DNA of 64,000 nucleotides from DASVWZ01 sp963715675 (GCA_963715675.1 OY970265.1:806001-870000); one strand, 5' to 3'; positions 51,990 through 62,289 are shown, numbered from the stretch's first letter. Notes: a model not told the origin generated them from the letters alone. A program made the numbers and translations.

Positions 51990-53969
51990 CTATGGAGTAG
52001 CCGTGAAAACATAGGCGCTGCCACACAGGTAGCCGTTACACGGGTTCGAGTTGACCTTTGCCCCCGGTGCACCGGAGATCATGGTGCCATTGCTGACCGC
52101 CACATCGCTGCCGAAGAAGTAGTTGGTGCTGTCATCGGAGGCAAAAGCGGTGGCGGCTTCGCTGGCATTGACCCAACCGCCGCTGGGCTGGAAGAATACG
52201 TACGCCGCCCCATAGGATGGGGTTGCGACCTTGGGTGTGTAGTTGGGTGCGCCCACTACGATGGTTGAGTTGTCAGCGCTGATGGACACGGCGTTTCCGA
52301 AGTAGTCGGGCCGGTGGCCATCGGTAGCCGTCAGCTTGGCGGTTTGCACCATGTTAACCCAGCCGCCCTGGGGCTGGACGAACACGTAAGCCGCACCTTG
52401 CTGACCACCTTTTCCGATATTCAGTGCGTTATTCCAGGGTGCGCCCAACACAATGGTGCTGGAGTCGCCGCTGATGGCGACGTAGCCGAGCATATCTCCG
52501 CTGACCCCGTCGGAAGCCAGCAGCCGCGCGGTCGGTGTCATGTTGGCGGGCCATCCCGTGCCCGGTGCTACGAACACAAAACCTGCGCCCCGAAGCTTAT
52601 TGGCAGACAATTGATAATAGGGGGCCCCCACCACAGCGGTGTTGGCGTTGATGGCGACCGATTTGCCGAAGTTATCCCAAACCGTGCCGCTGGTTTCGGT
52701 GAACTTGGAGGTCTGCGTCATCGAGGACCAGTTGCCGCCAGAGACGTACACATAGGCCGCGCCCTGCGCATAATTGTTGTTCACGGTAGCGAATGGTGCG
52801 CCCACGATGACCGTGTTACCGCTGATAGCGACGGAGTAACCTAACTGATCGCTCGTAGCGCCGTCGGAAGCAGTCAGCTTGGCAGTCTCGTTTGAACTCG
52901 ACCAGCCGCCAGACTGAACAAATACGTAAGCGGCACCCTGCCACGGATTGGGTGTTCCGTTGAGGGGAGTGATCGCAGCTATGGGAGCGCCGACCACGAT
53001 GGTGCTGGCATCGCTGCTGATAGAAACCGATGCTCCGAACTGATCGCCCTTCGCTCCGTCGGACGCCGTCAACTGCGCGGTCTCTACCGTGTTTGCCCAG
53101 CCACTGGACGACGCGACGAACACATAGGCTACCCCGGTATTCGAGTATTGAGAACTCGCGCCGGTGGCATTGGGCGCGCCCACGACCGCGGTGTTGCCAT
53201 CGCCACTGAGGGCGACGGAAAAACCAAACTGGTCAGCGCCGGAGCCGTTGGACGCGGTCAGTTCCGCTTCTTGCGTGATCGGATCAATCGTGAGCGGATA
53301 GCGCGCACCGTCGTCCGCAACGTGTAACCGCAATTCCTGGCCACGCAACTCCAGCGAAGCGCTCAGTTCCTTCCCGGACGCGTCATAGGCTCGCAATCCG
53401 GTATAGCGCAACACCGCATGCTTTTGGCGGTTGGTCAGCATCAGGCTTTTCTTGCCGGAGTCCACGCTCGGCGTCAAGTCTCCCGACAGCGTCAGCGCGA
53501 TGGTCAGAGGCTGGCCGTTCGACTTTCCTGGAGCCTGGTTCAGCGTAAAGCCCTGCTCCAATCCGACGGGTCCGTTTACATACCATTCGGTCATGCAGTC
53601 GCGCCGGTATTCCACGCGGTTCGCACTGGCTTGCGGCGTGACCGCGTCCAGTTTCGCCAGCGCATCACCATATCCCCAGCTACGCAAGGTCATCGCCCAG
53701 CGGGAGCTGCCATGGCGCACTTCCACCCCGTTTGCCGCAAAGTGTGCCGCCAGATTCTGATGGGGGTTGGTGGCATCGAACCCACCATTCGCCGCTTGCA
53801 ACTTATAGTCGCGAATGTCGCGGCCCAAGGCGGCAGAAATACTCGACTGTGCCGCGGCTGGCAGAGTCGAGAGCTTGTCCGACGCTTGCTGGTTTGCCGC
53901 GCTGGCAAGCAGCGACAGTACCAGGACCGATGCCAAAATTCCGAGTTCACAAACGCGCTTTTTCTTCAT
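51990..53969 (-). CDS. Secreted FG-GAP-repeat protein
   Basis: 659 aa from the ATG at 53969 with GAGGAG upstream; the open frame to 54026 is not needed. Signal peptide (MKKKRVCELGILASVLVLSLLASA). After about 240 residues there are about seven FG-GAP-type repeats of the form GDQFGASVSISSDASTIVVGAP followed by GAAYVFVQ, each beginning TASDG. These resemble integrin-type propellers, often on the cell surface. It begins 54 bp after the glycosidase stop on the same strand, so the two may be one transcript. Confidence 0.9.
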   Translation of the reverse strand: MKKKRVCELGILASVLVLSLLASAANQQASDKLSTLPAAAQSSISAALGRDIRDYKLQAANGGFDATNPHQNLAAHFAANGVEVRHGSSRWAMTLRSWGYGDALAKLDAVTPQASANRVEYRRDCMTEWYVNGPVGLEQGFTLNQAPGKSNGQPLTIALTLSGDLTPSVDSGKKSLMLTNRQKHAVLRYTGLRAYDASGKELSASLELRGQELRLHVADDGARYPLTIDPITQEAELTASNGSGADQFGFSVALSGDGNTAVVGAPNATGASSQYSNTGVAYVFVASSSGWANTVETAQLTASDGAKGDQFGASVSISSDASTIVVGAPIAAITPLNGTPNPWQGAAYVFVQSGGWSSSNETAKLTASDGATSDQLGYSVAISGNTVIVGAPFATVNNNYAQGAAYVYVSGGNWSSMTQTSKFTETSGTVWDNFGKSVAINANTAVVGAPYYQLSANKLRGAGFVFVAPGTGWPANMTPTARLLASDGVSGDMLGYVAISGDSSTIVLGAPWNNALNIGKGGQQGAAYVFVQPQGGWVNMVQTAKLTATDGHRPDYFGNAVSISADNSTIVVGAPNYTPKVATPSYGAAYVFFQPSGGWVNASEAATAFASDDSTNYFFGSDVAVSNGTMISGAPGAKVNSNPCNGYLCGSAYVFTATP

Positions 53970-54022
53970 TGCATCTCCTCGCGCCCCTTCCAAATCCGCA
54001 GTGGCGTGGCTCATCGAGCGAC

Positions 54023-55573
54023 TCACGGTAAGCTCCCCTGTTGGCAGGCGGTCGGGCCTAGATTCTTGTTTTCCAGAAGAATCGGCCAGATTCCGACTTG
54101 CACCTTTTTCCCTTCGATCGGCGTCACGTTGCCCTTGAGATCACAATACTGCGCGAACTTCGTCGGCAAGGTGTAGGTAGAACTCCCCTTCGTGTTCCAT
54201 ACGATTTCTGCCTTGTAGCCGGCCGGAGTGGACCGCGCATACTTACAGACCCAGACGGTAGCACCCTTCTGTTGCGCGCAGGCGCTGGTCAGGGTTGCCT
54301 GCGAGGTCCAGTTCACAACCGAACTGTATCCATAACCGGCCATGCGCAGATTGTTTGCGGCTGGACCTTGCCACAACCTGCCGGCGCCGCCGACTTGGTC
54401 CCACTGATACCAGTAGGCTTTGGGAATCCCCCCCGACTCCTGCAACAACATGTAGCGGGCAAGAAACGCCGTCTGCAAAACGGCGTCGTTATATCCGTCC
54501 AAAAGGATGTTTCCCCAGCCGCCTTCACTGATCCACATCGGCTGCTTCATGTGGTTCTTGGTCACGATTGACTTCACCTGTTTGATGAGCGCGAGTTCGT
54601 TTTCCGGCTTGGGAAAGTTACCCATGACCCATTGGTTGAGGTAGCCGTGGAATGAAATCACATCGGGGCAAGGCGCGGTGCCGGCGGGGCAGGGTTGGCC
54701 GTTTGAGTATTGCTTGTTCAGCCATTGCAGGTATTGGCCGATCCACAATTCAGCAGCGCCAGGGTAGCCTACCGGGGCAGGGCTGAGAATCACCGCGTTC
54801 GGATTGGCCGCCTTGATGATTGGATAGGCGTCTGCCGCCATGCGGAGCAACTGGGCATAACACAGGTTGGTGCCGTTGCCGCCGATGCCGGTGCACTTGC
54901 TGGTGTTGTTGTAGCAGTTCTTCAGTCGCTGGCACGTGGGGTACCACTGCCTGCGCTGGTTCGGCTCGTTCCACATCTCCCAATACTGAATGGGGTTTCC
55001 CAACTCGGCGTTGTGTCTCACCAGCTCGGTTACGAAATTGATGAATGCCCTGTCTGTTCCGCTGCCGTCTTCATTCACATCCTTCGGCGGATCGCATGCC
55101 CCATCCTCAAACGTACAACCCGCGTCTGAGGGTACACTGGAATAAAACTGCGGGACTCCGTCAAAGGTGTACATCAAGGTAACGTTGTTTGCCTGGGCTT
55201 GCGTGATCCACTGGTCGAGGTAGTTGTAGTCGTAGGTTCCGGGCGAAATTTCGATGTTCCACCAGTTGACGTCGCTGCCCTCGAGTCTCTGGTTGGCAAA
55301 GTAGATCGAGTACGGCTCGCTCTGCGGAGGCCATGGGGTGCTAAGGGTGTTGATGTGCATTCCGAAGAAGGTGCTCGGAATGACGTATTTGCCCTGCTGG
55401 ATCTGATTGTCGATGGTTTCCTGGCTCAGCGGACTGCTCTGCGCCAGAACTCCTCCGGGCAAGATCATGGACAAGCCCAGAAGTGCCACAGCGGTGAGCA
55501 CGCCCAACCCGCGCGTAGTCCCTGCGGATGGGGTTAGGTCAGCGGAGGAACGGAGCATCTTCTTTGCGATCAT
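54023..55573 (-). CDS. Secreted glycoside hydrolase-like protein (clan A TIM barrel)
   Basis: 516 aa with a signal peptide (RGLGVLTAVALLGLSMILPGGVLAQ). The TIM-barrel acid/base region reads IQYWEMWNEPNQRRQW (WNEPN is the NEP signature), and the probable nucleophile lies in KQPMWISEGGWGN. N-terminal features: FFGMHINTLSTPWPP, SDVNWWNIEISPG. The pattern recalls GH39/GH5-type enzymes, but I cannot fix the family. It would cleave a plant or microbial polysaccharide outside the cell. The FG-GAP gene is downstream on the same strand. Confidence 0.8.
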   Translation of the reverse strand: MIAKKMLRSSADLTPSAGTTRGLGVLTAVALLGLSMILPGGVLAQSSPLSQETIDNQIQQGKYVIPSTFFGMHINTLSTPWPPQSEPYSIYFANQRLEGSDVNWWNIEISPGTYDYNYLDQWITQAQANNVTLMYTFDGVPQFYSSVPSDAGCTFEDGACDPPKDVNEDGSGTDRAFINFVTELVRHNAELGNPIQYWEMWNEPNQRRQWYPTCQRLKNCYNNTSKCTGIGGNGTNLCYAQLLRMAADAYPIIKAANPNAVILSPAPVGYPGAAELWIGQYLQWLNKQYSNGQPCPAGTAPCPDVISFHGYLNQWVMGNFPKPENELALIKQVKSIVTKNHMKQPMWISEGGWGNILLDGYNDAVLQTAFLARYMLLQESGGIPKAYWYQWDQVGGAGRLWQGPAANNLRMAGYGYSSVVNWTSQATLTSACAQQKGATVWVCKYARSTPAGYKAEIVWNTKGSSTYTLPTKFAQYCDLKGNVTPIEGKKVQVGIWPILLENKNLGPTACQQGSLP

Positions 55574-55914
55574 GGGTTACCTCGGAGCTAAATATGCAAT
55601 GGCTCGGTACAGTCTAAGTTATTCAAAATACGAGGGAGGTGTTACCTGGGTTCTCGCTGGGAGAAGCGATATACCGCCAGCACACCAGCCCGTAGACTAG
55701 TGGCTACTGAAATAGTACCCGAAGGCCGGGAGTCACGCAAGGTCAAAAATTGTCACAATTGGCCGTCTGGAACCCCCGCTAGGCGCCCCTTTTTGCCTTG
55801 ATTTCTACTCCTGTTTCGTGCAAAATCCATAGAACAAACCAGCGTACGCTTGTGTGTGCGCCCGGCGCGCAGTGGTGCCTCTGCCCCCTCAACAGGTACC
55901 CAGGAGGGTGTCCA
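55574..55914. other. 341-bp divergent intergenic region with a short palindrome
   Basis: It holds the promoters for the glycosidase (-) and the large propeller protein (+). AATTGTCACAATT (55748-55760) is a 13-bp palindrome and could be an operator. A possible CCCG/CGGG stem sits at 55718-55730. No gene. Confidence 0.5.
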
Positions 55915-58503
55915 ATGTGGTTCTTCTTGCATTTCCTTTTAGTGGGCCAGCTTGCCCTGTCGAGCGGCACAGAAACCATCTCTGCCCAACCGATTGCGGG
56001 AATAACCCAGAGCAGTGTCGGCGCTGGTAGGCAGACGGCGGACAGCAGCCGCAGCGCGCCACAGAACGACTTGGCCGACAGTAAAGCGCCGCTGGCAAGC
56101 TTCAATCCCCCAAGTCTCAGCTTCTCGCCTCAAACCATTGGCGTTGGCAGTAAGGCCCAGGTGATCAAACTGCGAAACACCGGCAATGCTCCTCTCAAGA
56201 TCAGCAGCCTGGTCATCACGGGAGACTTCTCGGAAAGCGACAACTGCAAAAATTCCATTCCCGCGGGACAAAGCTGCACCATTAAGGTCACGTTTACGCC
56301 GCAAGCATCCTGGACTCGCGATGGCACGTTAGTGGTCAACGACAATGCCTCCCCTGGGACGCAGAGCGCGATCCTGTCCGGAATGGGCTCCAGTGGGGGC
56401 GTGGCCAGCCTGTCCGCCAAGAGCCTGACCTTCAGTTCTCAGACCGTAGGCACGTCCAGCACCCCGCAGAATGTGACCCTGACCAATACTGGATCCGGGA
56501 CGATCCACCTGAACCAAATCACCGCAAGCGGGGATTTCTCGCAGAGCAATAATTGCAACGGTACGTTGACGGCGGGATCCCAGTGCACGGTGAATGTCAC
56601 CTTCACTCCAACTTGGAATGGAGCCCGCGGAGGCGAGGTGGTATTGAACTATCTCGATCCCCCTTTGATTCAGCCCATCAGTCTTTCCGGCACGGGGAGT
56701 GCTCGGGAGACGGACGTGGGTGTTACGCCCCAGGTCGCATCCCTGACGCCTACCCAGACGGTGCAGTTCCAAGCCACCGTGAATGGGGTCCAGACCAGCA
56801 ATGTCACTTGGTCCGTGGACGGCGTGACCGGCGGAAACAGTTCGACGGGCACCATTTCATCGAGCGGGCTTTACACGCCGCCAGCCAGTTCGGGCGCTCA
56901 CAGCGTAATGGCAACCTCGAACCAGGACGGGCAGAACGCCAGCGTACCCGTGTTTGTGACCACCTACGCCGGGACCTTTACCCAGCACAATGACAATGCG
57001 CGCAGCGGACAGAATCTGAATGAAATCGCGCTGAGTGCCTCAAATGTGAACCCGGTGCAATTCGGAAAACTGTTTTCTGAACCGGTGGATGGGTTTGTGT
57101 ATGCGCAGCCGCTCTACGTGGCCGGTGTCACCATTCCGGGTCAGGGTGTTCACAACCTCGTGTACGTGGCGACTGAGCATGACAGCGTTTTTGCTTTCGA
57201 TGCCGACAATGGATCGCCGGTCTGGCAGGTCAGTTTCATCAACCCAGCCAACAATGTCACCACGGTTCCTTCGACCGACTACGCGGGTCACTACACCGAC
57301 ATCGTTCCCGAAATCGGTATCACAGGAACTCCGGTGATTGATCCCACCGCGAATGTGCTCTACGTGGTCGCCAAGACCAAGGAACTCGTGGGTGGCGACT
57401 ACGTATACGTGCAACGGCTGCACGCTTTGGACATTACAAGTGGCGCGGAGGTTGCGAACAGCCCGGTGGTGATTCAAGCCTCGGTTAAGGGCAAGGGCTT
57501 GGGGAACGACGGCCATGGCAACGTTCCGTTCAGTTCTTTTCTGGAGCTGCAACGGGCGGGCCTGCTGTTGCTGAATGGTGTTGTCTACATTACCTGGGGT
57601 TCCACGGGCGACCAGTATCCCTTCCATGGTTGGGCGCTGGGCTACCAGACCGGCACACTGCAACAGGTCGCGGTCTACAATACCACCCGCAACATTGGAG
57701 GGGGCGGGATCTGGCAAGGAGGCGCAGGTCCGGCCGCCGACGCCGAAGGTGACATTTTCGCGCAAACCAGCAATGGCGGGTTTGACGCCAACAAGAAGGG
57801 CGGCCTCGACTATGGCGACACCTTCCTGCGCCTCAGCACCACCAACGGCCTGCAGCCGGCGGATTACTTCACCCCCTATAACCAACTGTACCTGAAAATG
57901 ACCAACCTCGATCTGGGATCGGGTGGATCCTTGCTCCTGCCGGATCAGCCGGGGCAATTTCCCCATCTGCTGGTCGGCAGCGGCAAGACCGGCAGAGTCT
58001 ACCTGGTGAACCGCGACGCCATGGGAGGCTTCAACTCGGGGGGAGATCAAATGGTGCAGGAAATCGTGGCGGCCTTTAATACCAGCAAGGGCGAATGGGG
58101 AGTTCGCGGGCTGCCGGCTTATTGGCAAAACCAGCTTTACTTCGGCGCCGTGGCCGACGTTCTGAAAGCCTTTCCTTTAGCCAATGGGCTGCTTTCGGCG
58201 TACCCCATGGCGAAAGGTTCAACCGAGTTCGATTATCCCGGCGCTTCACCGGCGATTAGTGCGAACGGCCAGACCGGTGGCATTGTCTGGGTTTTGCAGA
58301 CGAACCAATTCGCCACCGCGGGCCCGGCGGTTCTGCGTGCCTATGACGCAGCCAATATCGGGCTTGAGCTTTATAACAGCAACATGAATGCTACCCGCGA
58401 CGCGGCTGGGCCAGCGGTGAAGTTCACGGTTCCAACCGTCGCGAATGCCAAGGTGTATGTAGGAACCCAAAAGGAACTGGATGTCTACGGCCTGTTGCCC
58501 TGA
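55915..58503 (+). CDS. Secreted choice-of-anchor D plus quinoprotein-like propeller protein
   Basis: 862 aa from the ATG at 55915 with AGGAGG upstream; the frame from 55798 is rejected because the signal peptide (MWFFLHFLLVGQLALSSG) follows 55915. Two HYDIN/ASPM-like choice-of-anchor D repeats (SLSFSPQTIGVGSKAQVIKLRNTGNAPL and SLTFSSQTVGTSSTPQNVTL) are followed by an Ig-like domain (VGVTPQVASLTPTQTVQFQ) and a PQQ/quinoprotein-like propeller (TQHNDNARSGQNLNEIALS, LVYVATEHDSVFAFDADNGS). The layout is typical of acidobacterial secreted proteins; a catalytic role for the propeller is not evident. Confidence 0.9.
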   Translation: MWFFLHFLLVGQLALSSGTETISAQPIAGITQSSVGAGRQTADSSRSAPQNDLADSKAPLASFNPPSLSFSPQTIGVGSKAQVIKLRNTGNAPLKISSLVITGDFSESDNCKNSIPAGQSCTIKVTFTPQASWTRDGTLVVNDNASPGTQSAILSGMGSSGGVASLSAKSLTFSSQTVGTSSTPQNVTLTNTGSGTIHLNQITASGDFSQSNNCNGTLTAGSQCTVNVTFTPTWNGARGGEVVLNYLDPPLIQPISLSGTGSARETDVGVTPQVASLTPTQTVQFQATVNGVQTSNVTWSVDGVTGGNSSTGTISSSGLYTPPASSGAHSVMATSNQDGQNASVPVFVTTYAGTFTQHNDNARSGQNLNEIALSASNVNPVQFGKLFSEPVDGFVYAQPLYVAGVTIPGQGVHNLVYVATEHDSVFAFDADNGSPVWQVSFINPANNVTTVPSTDYAGHYTDIVPEIGITGTPVIDPTANVLYVVAKTKELVGGDYVYVQRLHALDITSGAEVANSPVVIQASVKGKGLGNDGHGNVPFSSFLELQRAGLLLLNGVVYITWGSTGDQYPFHGWALGYQTGTLQQVAVYNTTRNIGGGGIWQGGAGPAADAEGDIFAQTSNGGFDANKKGGLDYGDTFLRLSTTNGLQPADYFTPYNQLYLKMTNLDLGSGGSLLLPDQPGQFPHLLVGSGKTGRVYLVNRDAMGGFNSGGDQMVQEIVAAFNTSKGEWGVRGLPAYWQNQLYFGAVADVLKAFPLANGLLSAYPMAKGSTEFDYPGASPAISANGQTGGIVWVLQTNQFATAGPAVLRAYDAANIGLELYNSNMNATRDAAGPAVKFTVPTVANAKVYVGTQKELDVYGLLP

Positions 58504-58887
58504 AGTGTCCCGGCCGGAGTAGCAGGACTGCGCACCCAGCAGAGGCAGGGCCGGAGAGTTCGGTCTCTGTAGACCGATCGCGGTGCGTGCCGACAGAAAA
58601 GAAAGGCCTTACCGCTTGTTTCATCCTGAGAAACCGGACCGGCTGGACCATGCAAACTCTTTCATCTTGACATACCTTCGCGTTCGTAGCATAGTTCAGC
58701 CAATCTGTGTCTGTGAGGACGGCCTGCAGTAGTTCACCCTTTTGCTGGTTTCCGGTTCCCTCTCCCAATTAGGAACTTGCGACGGGTGGTCGATTTAGGT
58801 GGGGACTGGGCTTGCCACCCAACCAGGGTCTGCAGACTCGATAAGCTCAAACACGGTTTCACCAAAACTTTGCTGTGGAGGACCATT
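58504..58887. other. 384-bp intergenic region
   Basis: No gene is supported. It contains the promoter at 58667-58695 and a GC-rich repeat-like stretch just after the previous stop. Confidence 0.5.
58667..58695 (+). promoter_or_regulatory. Sigma-70-type promoter for the NHL-repeat gene
   Basis: TTGACA (58667-58672), 17 bp, CATAGT (58690-58695; 4 of 6). It lies about 190 bp before the GTG at 58888. Confidence 0.5.
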
Positions 58888-61239
58888 GTGAACTCTAGGA
58901 ACCTTGCGCTCTCACGCTCCGCCGGGCTGGCTTGCCTGCTGTTGTCAACAACTCTGTTGGCCACCTGGTTGCCGGCACAAACAATACACTCTATGTCCGT
59001 GAATCCCAAGGCTGTGGGCGGCGCGATCAATTCAAAGGGAACCGTCACTCTCAGTGCGCCCGCGCCGAAGGGTGGAGCGGTTGTGGCCTTGACCAGCGGC
59101 CAGCCGACCATCGCGCAAGTCCCGGCCACGGTGACCGTGCCCCAGGGCAAGAAATCCGCCAGTTTCACCGTGAGCACCAGCGTTGTGTTTACCATTTACC
59201 AGGTCACAATTTCAGGAAGCTACAACAAGTCCAAGGCAAAGACAACCCTCACCGTTCAGCAGCCGAGAGTCTACACCACGGCAGGTGGTTACGTGGGGGA
59301 CAAGGGTCCGGCAGCCAAGGCCTGTGTGATGTTTCCGCAGTTTGGATCGGTGGATTCGGCTGGCAACATCTATGTTGCCGACGACTTCGGCAATCGAATC
59401 CGCATGTACAACGCCAGCACCAAGGTGATCACCACGGTCGCCGGCGACCTGGGAGAATACGGCTATAACGGCGAGGGCATCCCGGCCAACAAGGCGGCGA
59501 TGGGATTTCCGCGGTCGGTGCTGGTGTTTGATGCCGCCGGAGACTTCTACTATACCGACGATGGCAGCAACCGCATCCGCGCCGTGGTGAATGGAATTGT
59601 CAACACCATCATCGGCAATGGCAATGCCGGATATTCCGGGGATGGCGGGGTGGGCACCAACGCCATGATTAACCAACCCACGGGATTGGCCCTGGATGCT
59701 GCCGGGAACCTCTATTTTGCTGACACCAATAACGCCATCGTTCGGATGTGGAACCCGTCGACACAAATTGTGAACACCGTGGCAGGCATACCCCAGTCGC
59801 CCGGTTTCTCGGGCGATAACGGATCTCCGACCGCGGCCCAGTTGAATGGCCCTCGCGGCGTCGGGTTTGATGGCGCCGGGAACCTGTACATCGCAGACAC
59901 CACTAACAACCGGGTGCGAATTGTGAGCGGCCTGGGTACCCAGGGTGCGCTGATCAACACCATGGCCGGGGATGGCAACAACGGCTTTTCTGGGGACGGC
60001 GGCCAGGCTACCAGTGCGGCAATTGGTCTTCCGCGCGGCGTATTGGTGAGTAACGGCCTCCTCTATATCAGCAACGCCGGACATGCCCGGGTGCGAACGG
60101 TGGACTTGTCCTCGGGCATTATTAACACCTACGCCGGGACCGATTACGGTTACGACGGCGGAAACAATGTGCCCCTCCAGTCACAGTTCGAAACTCCTAC
60201 CGGCATAATGCTCAGTGCCAGCGGCAATTTACTGGTGATTGATGCCGGACAATCCCGCGTGCGGGTGGTGACCCCGAGCGGCGTGCCCACGGTCATTGGC
60301 GGATATTCCGGCGACGGCAATAAAGGGACTGCCGCCTGCCTGAATGGACCCGAGAACCTGTCCTTTGATTCGAAGGGTGGCTACTATGTGGTGGAGGCCA
60401 ATGGCAACCACGTGCGCCACGTGCAGACCAACGGCGTGATCTCGACCGTGGTCGATACCAGCGGAGTCTTCGGGGACACCGGAGACGGTGGTGCCGCCAA
60501 CTCGGCCACCATTGCGGGGCCGCTGGGGGTGGCGGCGGATCCGAGCGGCAATGTCTATGTTGCGGACAATATCAACAACGTGATTCGCAAGGTGAACACC
60601 AACCAGGTCATCTCCACCTTCGATTCCGATCCGACCTTCGTCAACCTCGTATCGCTGATGACCGACTCTCAGGGCAACGTGTACTCGGTGGACTCGGGAG
60701 CCTGCGTGGTGCGCGAGATCACCCCGGGAGGATCCAGTTCGATCATCGCTGGAGTGCTCGGCAGCTGCGGATACAACAGTGACGGCATTCCGGCGAACAC
60801 TGCGGAACTGAATGCCCCGTACGGTGTTGCCCTGGACAAAAACGGCAACCTTTACATCGGCGACGCCGGCAACAACCGGCTTCGCATGGTAAACCCCTCG
60901 GGCACCATCAGCACCTTTGCCGGGACGGGACAGGCAGCCTGCGACTTCAGTGGTGACGGCGGTCCCGCGACCTCGGCCGAGCTGTGTGAACCTTCAGGCG
61001 TGGCCACGGATCCATATGGACGAGTCTTCATCGCCGACTACGGCAACAACCGCGTCCGGGTGGTGGACTCCACCGGAACCATCTACACCTACCTGGGCAG
61101 CGGGCTGTTCGGCTTTAACGGAGACGGCCGGAGAGCGCCGTATGCAAACCTGGGCGGACCGATTTCTGTAGGGATTGGTCCCCTCAACACGCTGTTCTAC
61201 GTGGATGACCTTCAGTACCGGGTGCGCAAGGTAGAGTAA
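58888..61239 (+). CDS. Secreted NHL-repeat protein
   Basis: 783 aa from the GTG at 58888 with GGAGGA upstream; an earlier ATG at 58777 adds 37 residues before the signal peptide (NLALSRSAGLACLLLSTTLLATWLPAQ). An Ig-like domain (about 30-125, MSVNPKAVGGAINSKGTVTLSAPAP) is followed by about twelve NHL-type units: GNIYVADDFGNRIRMY, GNLYFADTNNAIVRMW, GNLYIADTTNNRVRIV, GNLYIGDAGNNRLRMV, each with GYSGDGG-type loops. This makes one or two beta-propellers outside the cell. A terminator follows. Confidence 0.92.
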   Translation: MNSRNLALSRSAGLACLLLSTTLLATWLPAQTIHSMSVNPKAVGGAINSKGTVTLSAPAPKGGAVVALTSGQPTIAQVPATVTVPQGKKSASFTVSTSVVFTIYQVTISGSYNKSKAKTTLTVQQPRVYTTAGGYVGDKGPAAKACVMFPQFGSVDSAGNIYVADDFGNRIRMYNASTKVITTVAGDLGEYGYNGEGIPANKAAMGFPRSVLVFDAAGDFYYTDDGSNRIRAVVNGIVNTIIGNGNAGYSGDGGVGTNAMINQPTGLALDAAGNLYFADTNNAIVRMWNPSTQIVNTVAGIPQSPGFSGDNGSPTAAQLNGPRGVGFDGAGNLYIADTTNNRVRIVSGLGTQGALINTMAGDGNNGFSGDGGQATSAAIGLPRGVLVSNGLLYISNAGHARVRTVDLSSGIINTYAGTDYGYDGGNNVPLQSQFETPTGIMLSASGNLLVIDAGQSRVRVVTPSGVPTVIGGYSGDGNKGTAACLNGPENLSFDSKGGYYVVEANGNHVRHVQTNGVISTVVDTSGVFGDTGDGGAANSATIAGPLGVAADPSGNVYVADNINNVIRKVNTNQVISTFDSDPTFVNLVSLMTDSQGNVYSVDSGACVVREITPGGSSSIIAGVLGSCGYNSDGIPANTAELNAPYGVALDKNGNLYIGDAGNNRLRMVNPSGTISTFAGTGQAACDFSGDGGPATSAELCEPSGVATDPYGRVFIADYGNNRVRVVDSTGTIYTYLGSGLFGFNGDGRRAPYANLGGPISVGIGPLNTLFYVDDLQYRVRKVE

Positions 61240-61317
61240 CCGGAGTAACGCGCTGCGGCAAACCAGTCCGCAGAAAGCATAGAATAGGGCTGCAAGGCCC
61301 GCGTCCCAGGAAAGGAG

Positions 61318-61345
61318 ACTCGGGTCCTGCGGCCCCGAGTTTTTT
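61318..61345 (+). terminator. Intrinsic terminator of the NHL gene
   Basis: ACTCGGG (61318-61324) pairs with CCCGAGT (61334-61340) and six T residues follow (61340-61345). It ends where the sulfotransferase frame begins, so readthrough would be needed unless that gene starts later. Confidence 0.8.
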
Positions 61346-62273
61346 GGGGCAGTTGGCGTCTGCCGCCAATGCGCGGCTCCGGGAGGGAAAGATCAAGATT
61401 CTCTATATCGCTGGCGCTGGTCGCAGCGGAACCACTATTCTGGCGCGGTTGCTTGGCGAAGTTCAGGGCTTCGTCAGCGTCGGTGAAGCCGCGCGCTATT
61501 TGCTCGACCTTAACCTGCAGCAGAAGCAGCATCCTTGTGCCTGCGGCCAGCCTGTTCCGGACTGTGCCTTCTGGAAAGACCTGATTCCTCTCATGTCCCC
61601 GGAACAGGCCGTTGCCGGGAGCCAGTTAGTTCGCATGCGGCGTTTTCCTTCCTTGCTCCGCGACTCGACCCAGTCGACTCTGGCCCAGGAATACCGGCCG
61701 ATCCTGGATGCTCTGACCAACATCTATCGCAAAGTCCTCGACTGTACTGGCACCCGGGTCGTGGTGGATTCCTCCAAGAATCCCTCGCACGCGCTGTTGC
61801 TCAGCCGGTCCCCGGACGTGGAGTTGCATATCCTGCACGTGGTCCGAAACCCCCACGACGTCGTGGGCAGTTGGACGAAAAAAAAGGGATACTTGGCGGT
61901 TCACCCTCCGCGCAAGGTGATCAGCTGGTGGTGGTCAACCAACGTGCTCTCGGAAGCACTGAAGCGGCATGCCAAAACCTATCGCCTCCTGCGCTATGAG
62001 GATTTCACTGAACATCCCGGGGCGACTCTGGAAGAGATTACCGCGGACGTTATGGGATCACCGCTTCCCCTGCCTTTCCTGAACGGGTCGGAAGCCACGG
62101 TGCATCTGCAACATGTGTTGAGCGGCAATCCGGACAAAATGGATTCCGGGAAAATCAAAATCAGCCCAGCCAGGAAGAACTCCAACGGATCAAGACAGCT
62201 GCTGGTGGATCTGCTGACCTTCCCCTTGCAATATCGCTACCACTATCTGCCGTCATCAAGGGCGCGAGACTAG
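61344..62273 (+). CDS. Sulfotransferase-family protein
   Basis: 309 aa from a TTG at 61344 inside the terminator's T-run; the true start may be a second TTG at 61353 or lie further in. The 5'-phosphosulfate loop is IAGAGRSGTTILARLL and the 3'-phosphate motif VVRNPHDVVGSW, both typical of PAPS-dependent sulfotransferases. LLRYEDFTEHPGATLEEI is the third family segment. No signal peptide. It transfers sulfate from PAPS to a sugar, lipid or protein acceptor. It sits between secreted propeller genes and might modify a surface molecule. Confidence 0.9.
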   Translation: MGQLASAANARLREGKIKILYIAGAGRSGTTILARLLGEVQGFVSVGEAARYLLDLNLQQKQHPCACGQPVPDCAFWKDLIPLMSPEQAVAGSQLVRMRRFPSLLRDSTQSTLAQEYRPILDALTNIYRKVLDCTGTRVVVDSSKNPSHALLLSRSPDVELHILHVVRNPHDVVGSWTKKKGYLAVHPPRKVISWWWSTNVLSEALKRHAKTYRLLRYEDFTEHPGATLEEITADVMGSPLPLPFLNGSEATVHLQHVLSGNPDKMDSGKIKISPARKNSNGSRQLLVDLLTFPLQYRYHYLPSSRARD

Positions 62274-62289
62274 GGAGCACGCCACGGAC

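Noticed and set aside
55711..55760. Cyclic-di-GMP-I riboswitch upstream of the large propeller gene (GGGAGTCACGCAAGG)
   Set aside because: Only a loose similarity to GGGACGCAAAGCC. The GGCAAACC half and the paired stems of the class are missing.
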